Origin: Actinotalea lenta
GTDB taxonomy: Bacteria; Actinomycetota; Actinomycetes; Actinomycetales; Cellulomonadaceae
DNA: 64,000 nucleotides
Reading direction: 5' to 3'
Assembly (NCBI RefSeq): GCF_030586465.1
Contig: NZ_JAUQYP010000001.1
Location: forward strand, 1,224,834-1,288,833
Each line of letters opens with the position of its first letter. Within the stretch, counting starts at the first letter, position 1. Positions 58,608 through 64,000 of this stretch are shown here, in pieces. A program made the position numbers and the translations under genes. The notes under the pieces were generated by a model. The model saw nothing but the letters and a program-made list of their open reading frames with translations. It was not told the DNA's origin and did no database searches.

Positions 58608-58925
58608 CGCCGTCTCCTCCGCACCATCCACCGACTGTCGAGGGGAAGGTATCGCATGGCCGTCCAGATGCGGCCGACTCTACGCCTGGAAATCGATTCC
58701 TGGGATGTCTCCTCCCGATGGCCCTCATCCCTGCAGGTCGCGGTCGATCCCGTCCTCAGGTGCTGGTGCGCGGGTGGTGGCCACCCCGAACTCACGGGCT
58801 GGATCGTGCGTGTAGTCGTGACAAAACCGCAACAAACCGAAGGCGGCCCCACCCCTTGACAGTGCCGGGGCGGGCGGAGTTTGATCCGGGAAACGCGAGA
58901 AATCGATCTCTCGGAAGGTTGGGCA
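58608..58925. promoter_or_regulatory. 318-bp divergent region: rbsK promoter and two LacI-type operators
   Basis: TTGACA (58856-58861) and TTTGAT (58880-58885), 18 bases apart, form a good promoter for rbsK. Just downstream, CGAGAAATCGATCTCTCG (58896-58913) matches its reverse complement at 16 of 18 positions: an operator at the transcription start. GGAAATCGATTCC (58688-58700) carries the same core GAAATCGAT nearer the lacI gene. No gene is seen in the interval. Confidence 0.7.
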
Positions 58926-59885
58926 ATGAGGCCAGACCTCGACGTCACCGTCGTCGGCAGCGTGAACGTCGACCTCGTGGCGACGGTGGCGGCGCTCCCG
59001 CTGCCGGGGGAGACGGTCCCCGCGCTCGACTACGCGCAGTTCATCGGGGGCAAGGGCAGCAACCAGGCGATCGCTGCGGCGCGGCTCGGCCGCGCCGTCG
59101 CCTTCGTGGGCCTGGTCGGCGACGACCGCGAGGGGACCGCGGTACGCGGCGCGCTCGCGGCCGAGGGCGTCGACGTCACCTACCTCGAGGTCTGTGAGGG
59201 CGTCCCGACGGGCCGCGCCATCGTCCTGGTCGACGGGACGGCCGAGAACTCGATCGTCGTGGTGGGCGGTGCGAACCAGAGCCTCGGACCGCGACACATC
59301 GAGGCCGCCGGCGAGGTCGTGCGCCGCGCGAGGGTCGTGGTCAGCCAGCTCGAGATCCCGCTCGACGCGGTGAGCGCGGCGGCACGGACGTGCGAGGGCA
59401 CGTTCATCCTGAACCCGGCCCCGGCGCGGTCCCTGCCGCGTGAGCTGCTCGACCTCGTGGACGTGCTGGTGGTCAACGAGGTCGAGTACGAAGCCGTCAC
59501 GGGCGCTGCGCTGCCCGACGACGTCGACGACCTCGAGCGAGCCGTCCGCGAGCCGGGCATGCCGCCCGGGGTGGTGGTCACCCTCGGCGCCCGCGGCGCC
59601 TACGTCTGGGACGGGGAGCAGGTCGCCCACGTCGCGGCCCCTCGGGTCAAGGTCGTCGACACCACCGGTGCCGGGGACACCTTCATCGGTGCGCTCGCCG
59701 ACGCACTCAGCCGCGGCGAGGAGCTGCGGTCCGCCGTCCAGTGGGCCGTGCGCGCAGGCGCCGCCGCCGTGCGCTCGCTCGGTGCGACGACCGGCATGCC
59801 GACCCCGGAGCAGGTGCAGGCCCTCACGGCTGACCAGCACGAGCACGCCCCGGAAGGGGAGGAGGACGTGCGAACACCTCGGTAA
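58926..59885 (+). CDS. rbsK: Ribokinase
   Basis: A 319-residue PfkB-type kinase. VTVVGSVNVDLV (about 6-17), QFIGGKGSNQAIAAARLG (substrate Gly-Gly), FILNPAPAR, and VVDTTGAGDTFIGALADAL (about 245-263; catalytic Asp in GAGD) give the ribokinase signature. The ATG at 58926 follows GGAAGG; the in-frame ATG 15 codons earlier lies inside the operator. It phosphorylates ribose freed by nucleoside hydrolase. Confidence 0.92.
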   Translation: MRPDLDVTVVGSVNVDLVATVAALPLPGETVPALDYAQFIGGKGSNQAIAAARLGRAVAFVGLVGDDREGTAVRGALAAEGVDVTYLEVCEGVPTGRAIVLVDGTAENSIVVVGGANQSLGPRHIEAAGEVVRRARVVVSQLEIPLDAVSAAARTCEGTFILNPAPARSLPRELLDLVDVLVVNEVEYEAVTGAALPDDVDDLERAVREPGMPPGVVVTLGARGAYVWDGEQVAHVAAPRVKVVDTTGAGDTFIGALADALSRGEELRSAVQWAVRAGAAAVRSLGATTGMPTPEQVQALTADQHEHAPEGEEDVRTPR

Positions 59886-59927
59886 CCCCCAGCAGGACAC
59901 CCGGAACGACACGAAGGAGTGGAAAGC

Positions 59928-60995
59928 ATGAAGCACGGACGGTTCGGTGGGTTGGCCATCGCCGCCGCGGCGGCACTCACCCTGGCTGCCTGCAGCGGCG
60001 GCACGACGAGTGCGGCATCGAGCGGTGACACCAGCTCGTCCAGCAGCGGCGGCAGTGCCGACAAGCCTCTGCGGGTGGTCAACGTCATCAACGGCTCTCT
60101 CGGCGACCAGGGCTTCTTCGACGACGCCGCACGCGGCATGGCCGCGATCGCCAAGACGGGCGCCGAGACGCGCAACATCCAGGCCGACGCCGAGAACCCG
60201 GCGCAGTGGCGGTCCAACCTCGAGTCGGTCTCGGGCGGTGACTGGGACCTCGTCATCACGGGGACGTCGCAGATGGTCGACATCCTCAACGAGACCGCGC
60301 CCAAGTACCCCGACCAGAAGTACGTCATCTACGACAGCGTCGTCGACCAGCCCAACGTGGCGTCCATCGTCTACAAGCAGAACGAGGGCTCGTTCCTCGC
60401 CGGCGTGCTCGCCGGTCTGGTGACCGAGGACCCGTCCACCTTCCCCAAGGCGAACGCGGACAAGACCGTCGGTCTCGTCGGTGGCATGGACATCCCGGTC
60501 ATCAACGACTTCGTCGCCGGGTTCAAGGCCGGCGTCGAGGCCGTGGACCCCGACATCCAGGTGCTCGTCTCCTACGTGGGTGACTTCACCGACTCCAACC
60601 GGGGCTTCGACCAGGCGACCGCGATGTACGACCAGGGCGCCGACGTGGTGTTCCAGGTGGCCGGTGGCGCGGGGATCGGCGTCCTGCGCGCGGCCGAGCA
60701 GAGCGACAAGTACGCGATCGGCGTGGACGCGAACCAGAACGCGCTCCACAAGGGCTACATCCTGGCCTCGATGCTCAAGAACGTCGGCGTCTCGCTGGAG
60801 AACGCGTTCGAGCAGTTCAAGAAGGGTGACCTGGCGTTCGGTCAGACCACCGAGTACGGCCTCGCCAACAACGGTGTCGGCCTGGTCTTCGAGGACAACG
60901 GCGGCATCGTCCCCGACAGCATCCAGAAGGACATCAAGGACTACGCGCAGAAGGTCATCGACGGGCAGATCAAGGTCCCGTCGGCCACGTCCTGA
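59928..60995 (+). CDS. BMP-family ABC transporter substrate-binding lipoprotein
   Basis: A 355-residue lipoprotein: signal peptide with lipobox LAAC (Cys about 21), a Ser/Gly linker, then the BMP/PnrA fold with VVNVINGSLGDQGFFDDAARG, WDLVITGTSQMVD, VGLVGGMDIPVINDFVAGF and DVVFQVAGGAGIGVL. PnrA-like proteins bind purine nucleosides. AAGGAG precedes the ATG. It is the recognition part of the ABC importer encoded downstream. Confidence 0.92.
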   Translation: MKHGRFGGLAIAAAAALTLAACSGGTTSAASSGDTSSSSSGGSADKPLRVVNVINGSLGDQGFFDDAARGMAAIAKTGAETRNIQADAENPAQWRSNLESVSGGDWDLVITGTSQMVDILNETAPKYPDQKYVIYDSVVDQPNVASIVYKQNEGSFLAGVLAGLVTEDPSTFPKANADKTVGLVGGMDIPVINDFVAGFKAGVEAVDPDIQVLVSYVGDFTDSNRGFDQATAMYDQGADVVFQVAGGAGIGVLRAAEQSDKYAIGVDANQNALHKGYILASMLKNVGVSLENAFEQFKKGDLAFGQTTEYGLANNGVGLVFEDNGGIVPDSIQKDIKDYAQKVIDGQIKVPSATS

Positions 60996-61000
60996 TGCCG

Positions 61001-61040
61001 GCCGCGGCAGGTCCCGGGCGTGCCCGGGACCTGCCGCGGC
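61001..61040 (+). terminator. 19-bp hairpin between binding-protein and ATPase genes
   Basis: Perfect inverted repeat of 19 bp (61001-61019 and 61022-61040) with a 2-base centre, 5 bases after the binding-protein stop. With no T tract and an operon continuing downstream, it probably protects the upstream mRNA or attenuates transcription, making more binding protein than transporter. Confidence 0.75.
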
Positions 61041-61083
61041 ACCCCGTTCGGGTTTCTCCCCCCGGCCCGCGAAGAGAGAGACG

Positions 61084-63957
61084 ATGACCACTCCACTCCT
61101 CGAGCTCCGCGACATCACCAAGGCGTTCGGCGACCTGGTCGCCAACGACCGGATCTCGTTGTCGGTCATGCCCGGACGTGTGCACGCCCTCGTCGGGGAG
61201 AACGGCGCGGGGAAGACCACCCTCATGACGATGGTGGCCGGCACCGCCCAGCCGGACTCCGGCCGCATCGTCTTCGACGGGCGCGAGGTGGAGATCACCA
61301 GCCCGCACCGGGCCGCGTCGCTCGGCATCGGCATGGTGCACCAGCACTTCAAGCTCGTGCCCTCGCTCACGGTCGCCGCCAACGTGTTCCTCGGCCGCGA
61401 GCTCCGCACGCAGCGCGGCACGCTGGACACCGCGGCGATGGAGCACGAGGTCGCCGAGCTCAGCCGTCGGTTCGGCCTCGCGATCGACCCGAAGGCGCGG
61501 ATCTCCTCGCTCTCGGTCGGGCTCCGCCAGCGGGTCGAGGTGCTCAAGGCGCTCAGCCACGACACCCGGCTGCTGATCCTGGACGAGCCGACCGCCGTGC
61601 TCACGCCGCAGGAGACCGACGAGCTCTTCGTCGTGGTCCGCGACCTCGCGCGCAAGGGCTGCGCCGTGCTGTTCATCTCCCACAAGCTCGGCGAGGTCCT
61701 CGAGATCGCCGACGACGTCACCGTGATCCGCGACGGGCAGGTCATCGACACCAGGCCCGCGGCCGGGCTGTCCCAGGCGGACATCGCCCAGATGATGGTC
61801 GGCCGCGAGGTCCTCCTGCGCATCGCGCACACCCCCGCGACGCCGGGCGACGTCGTGCTGTCCGTCGAGGACCTGACCGTGGTGGACCACCGCGGGGTCA
61901 ACGCCCTCACGGACCTCTCGCTGCAGGTGCGCTCGGGGGAGATCGTCGGCATCGCCGGCGTGGAGGGCAACGGCCAGAGCGAGCTCGCCGCCGCCGTCGC
62001 CGGCATGCAGCCCGTGGCCGCCGGACGCATCGTCCTCGACGGCGCCGAGATCACGACCGCGCCGGTCGCCCAGCGGCGCGCGGCCGGGCTCGCCTACATC
62101 CCCGAGGACCGGCACGAGGTCGGCTCGGGCCCGAACCTCTCCGTCGCGGAGAACGTGATCCCCACCCACCTCACCCCGCCCGTCGCACGGTACGGGTGGG
62201 TCGACAACGCGGCCGCCGCCGCGTTCACGCGCGAGCTCATCGAGCAGTTCGACATCCGCGGTGCTGGCCCGGCGACGCCGATCAGCTCGTTGTCCGGCGG
62301 CAACATGCAGAAGGTCATCATCGCCCGCGAGTTCGCGAGCGAGCCCCGGCTCCTCGCGGTGAGCCAGCCCACCCGGGGCGTCGACGTGGGCGCGATGGAG
62401 TTCGTCCACAACGCGATCGTGGCGCGCCGCGACGCCGGCGCCGGCGTCCTGCTGCTGAGCGCGGACCTCAACGAGGTCATGTCCCTGTCCGACCGGCTGC
62501 TGGTGATGCACCGCGGTCGGATCGTGGCCGAGTTCACCCAGGAGACGATGAGCGAGGCCGCCGTCGGGCTCGCGATGGCCGGTACCGCGCCGACCGAGGA
62601 GGACATCGCTCGGGCGCGCGAGCAGCACGAGCGCACCGCGGCCGCCGTCGCGACGAGCGCGCAGGGCGCGCCGGTCGCGCAGGCCGCCGGTGTCGGGCAC
62701 GCCGCCAGGGAGGCCGCGGCGGCGCCCGACCGCCCGGCGCGGTCGCGCAGGACGGAGCGAGGAGCGCCCGAGACCTGGTCGGCCAGGGTGGCCCGCGGAG
62801 CCCGCCGCGCGCTCGCGGCCTCCGTGCAGCCGGTCGTCGCGATCGTCCTCGCCCTGCTGATCGGGATGGGCATCATCCTGGCCCTGGGCGAGAACCCGAT
62901 GGACGCCTACGACCAGCTCTTCTTCTCCAGCTTCCGCACCCCCTTCGGGGTCGCGGCCTTCCTGGCCCAGTTCATCCCGTTGGTCGTGCTGGCCTCGGCC
63001 GTGATCGTGTCCTTCCGGGCCGGCTTCTTCAACATCGGTGGGGAGGGGCAGCTCTTCCTCGGCGCGTTCACCGCGGCCTGGGCCGGTTTCACCTTCACGG
63101 GACTGCCCGGTCCCGTGCTCACGCTCGTGGTGCTCCTGGCGGGCTTCGTCGGCGGGATGGTGTGGGGCTTCATCCCGGGGCTGCTGCTCGCGCTGTGGCG
63201 GGTGGACATCATCGTGACGACCTTGATGATGTCGAGCATCGCGGCGCTCCTGACGGCCTACCTCGTGACCGGCCCGTTCAAGGACCCGACCGCGGGGATG
63301 GCCGCGTCGGCGAAGATCGCGCCCGACGCCCACCTGCCACTCTTCGTGGCGCGGTACGGCATCGGCCTGGACCTGGTGATCGCCCTCGCGATCGCGGTCG
63401 TGCTCGGGCTCATCCTCACGCGGTCGACATGGGGCCTGAACGTCCGACAGCTCGGTGAGATGAACCGGTTCGCGGAGTACACCGGCGTCAGCGCCAAGAA
63501 GATGAGTGTCCAGGTGATGTCCCTGGCCGGCGGCGCGGCGGGGCTCGCGGGTGCGATCTTCGTGCTCGGCCCGAACGGCGGCCGGTTCCTGCAGAACTTC
63601 TCCCCGGGGTACGGGTTCCTCGGCATCACGGTCGCGCTGCTCGCCCGGCTCAACCCGTGGGCCGCGATCCTGGCGGCGGCGTTCTACGCCAACATGATGT
63701 CCGGCGCGAACGGTATGCAGATCAACACGGACGTCCCGTTCCCGCTGGTCAACGTGCTCCAGGGCATCATCATCCTGATCATCACCGCGGTGTTCGTGAT
63801 CGATCGGCGTACCCGCGAGCGCATCCTCGCGATGCTCCCCTTCCGGCGGCGCGGTGCGACCGCGTCCGGCCCCGGTCCCGAGACGGCCGCACGGCAGGGC
63901 GACGTGGCCGTCGCTCCGGTCGCCGCGAGCTCCGACCACCACCGAGGAGACGTGTGA
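61084..63957 (+). CDS. ABC importer: tandem ATPase fused to permease (BMP/nucleoside type)
   Basis: One 957-residue ORF combining proteins that are normally separate. ATPase domain 1 (about 1-240): GENGAGKTT, HQHFKLVPSL, LSVGLRQRVEVLKA, LLILDEPTAVL, FISHKLGEV. Domain 2 (about 255-500) has the degenerate GVEGNGQSEL of this class, LSGGNMQKVIIAREF and SQPTRGVDVGAM. A charged Ala-rich linker (about 500-578) leads to a BPD_transp_2 permease (about 580-920) with 8-10 helices and RAGFFNIGGEGQLFLGAF. A start inside the linker (GTG 62788) has no well-spaced ribosome site. It imports nucleosides with the BMP protein. Confidence 0.88.
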   Translation: MTTPLLELRDITKAFGDLVANDRISLSVMPGRVHALVGENGAGKTTLMTMVAGTAQPDSGRIVFDGREVEITSPHRAASLGIGMVHQHFKLVPSLTVAANVFLGRELRTQRGTLDTAAMEHEVAELSRRFGLAIDPKARISSLSVGLRQRVEVLKALSHDTRLLILDEPTAVLTPQETDELFVVVRDLARKGCAVLFISHKLGEVLEIADDVTVIRDGQVIDTRPAAGLSQADIAQMMVGREVLLRIAHTPATPGDVVLSVEDLTVVDHRGVNALTDLSLQVRSGEIVGIAGVEGNGQSELAAAVAGMQPVAAGRIVLDGAEITTAPVAQRRAAGLAYIPEDRHEVGSGPNLSVAENVIPTHLTPPVARYGWVDNAAAAAFTRELIEQFDIRGAGPATPISSLSGGNMQKVIIAREFASEPRLLAVSQPTRGVDVGAMEFVHNAIVARRDAGAGVLLLSADLNEVMSLSDRLLVMHRGRIVAEFTQETMSEAAVGLAMAGTAPTEEDIARAREQHERTAAAVATSAQGAPVAQAAGVGHAAREAAAAPDRPARSRRTERGAPETWSARVARGARRALAASVQPVVAIVLALLIGMGIILALGENPMDAYDQLFFSSFRTPFGVAAFLAQFIPLVVLASAVIVSFRAGFFNIGGEGQLFLGAFTAAWAGFTFTGLPGPVLTLVVLLAGFVGGMVWGFIPGLLLALWRVDIIVTTLMMSSIAALLTAYLVTGPFKDPTAGMAASAKIAPDAHLPLFVARYGIGLDLVIALAIAVVLGLILTRSTWGLNVRQLGEMNRFAEYTGVSAKKMSVQVMSLAGGAAGLAGAIFVLGPNGGRFLQNFSPGYGFLGITVALLARLNPWAAILAAAFYANMMSGANGMQINTDVPFPLVNVLQGIIILIITAVFVIDRRTRERILAMLPFRRRGATASGPGPETAARQGDVAVAPVAASSDHHRGDV

Positions 63958-64000
63958 TGGACGTCCTCCAGCAGATCCTCACGACGGCGACGCTGTTCGT
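63957..64000 (+). CDS. Second ABC permease of the BMP/nucleoside importer (5' fragment)
   Basis: Only the first 14 codons fit in the window (MDVLQQILTTATLF), a hydrophobic start. The ATG shares a base with the upstream stop (TGATG) and has GAGGAGA ahead. BMP-type importers have two different permeases, so this is the expected partner; the family is inferred from position. Confidence 0.6.
   Translation, partial: MDVLQQILTTATLF

Noticed and set aside
8-64000. CRISPR arrays, insertion sequences, phage genes, tRNA or rRNA
   Set aside because: No spaced direct repeats, transposase motifs, cloverleaf or rRNA-like stretches were recognised anywhere in the window.

Overview
The window is high-GC DNA with dense genes, many GTG starts, frequent 4-base ATGA/GTGA overlaps and several apparently leaderless genes. 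Gene content (xylan and arabinan hydrolases, LacI regulators, HelR, narGHJI) points to an actinomycete, most likely a Cellulomonas-like member of the Micrococcales. I see no insertion sequence, phage, CRISPR array, tRNA or rRNA.

Layout. 1-2.1 kb: end of a sugar ABC permease and a GH127 beta-L-arabinofuranosidase. 2.1-4.7 kb: a HelR-type RNA polymerase recycling ATPase behind a near-perfect rifamycin-associated element, then a tiny candidate ORF. 4.7-6.4 kb: an APC-family permease. 6.5-25.6 kb: a nitrate/nitrite respiration island. It holds a three-domain copper nitrite reductase (nirK) with two polytopic membrane proteins (one NnrS-like), a divergent Cys-containing regulator and a DUF2249 protein; a cytochrome P450; molybdenum cofactor genes (moeA, mobA-DUF6457, moaD, moaA, moaE); a second regulator of the same family; narK; and narGHJI. 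Nitrate would enter by NarK, be reduced to nitrite by NarGHI and to NO by NirK. No norB-type NO reductase is present here.

25.6-31.8 kb: small stress or hypothetical proteins, an aldo/keto reductase, an MFS exporter with a divergent TetR regulator, a KstD-like flavoprotein, a ChaB protein and a DUF3140 protein. 31.8-37.9 kb: GH31 glycosidase, class-V aminotransferase-fold protein, FGGY sugar kinase and a lipoprotein hydrolase. 37.9-40.8 kb: an arsenic-type cluster (ArsC, ArsR-phosphatase fusion, ArsR, permease, mini-thioredoxin) with three dyads in its divergent control region. 40.8-46.3 kb: a cyclic-di-GMP block (two GGDEF proteins, one EAL protein, a cytosolic MCP).

46.4-51.9 kb: an AGE-family isomerase, an intracellular GH10 xylanase, an aldose dehydrogenase-type AKR with its LacI regulator, and a LacI pseudogene. 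51.8-64 kb: nucleoside and sugar catabolism. A five-gene operon encodes LacI, a phosphotriesterase-like lactonase, a GATase-like protein, an adenosine deaminase-like enzyme and a ThuA-like protein. Around it are a nucleoside hydrolase, another LacI, ribokinase, and a BMP-type ABC importer whose ATPase and first permease are fused into one 957-residue protein. Together these would import nucleosides, split off ribose and phosphorylate it.
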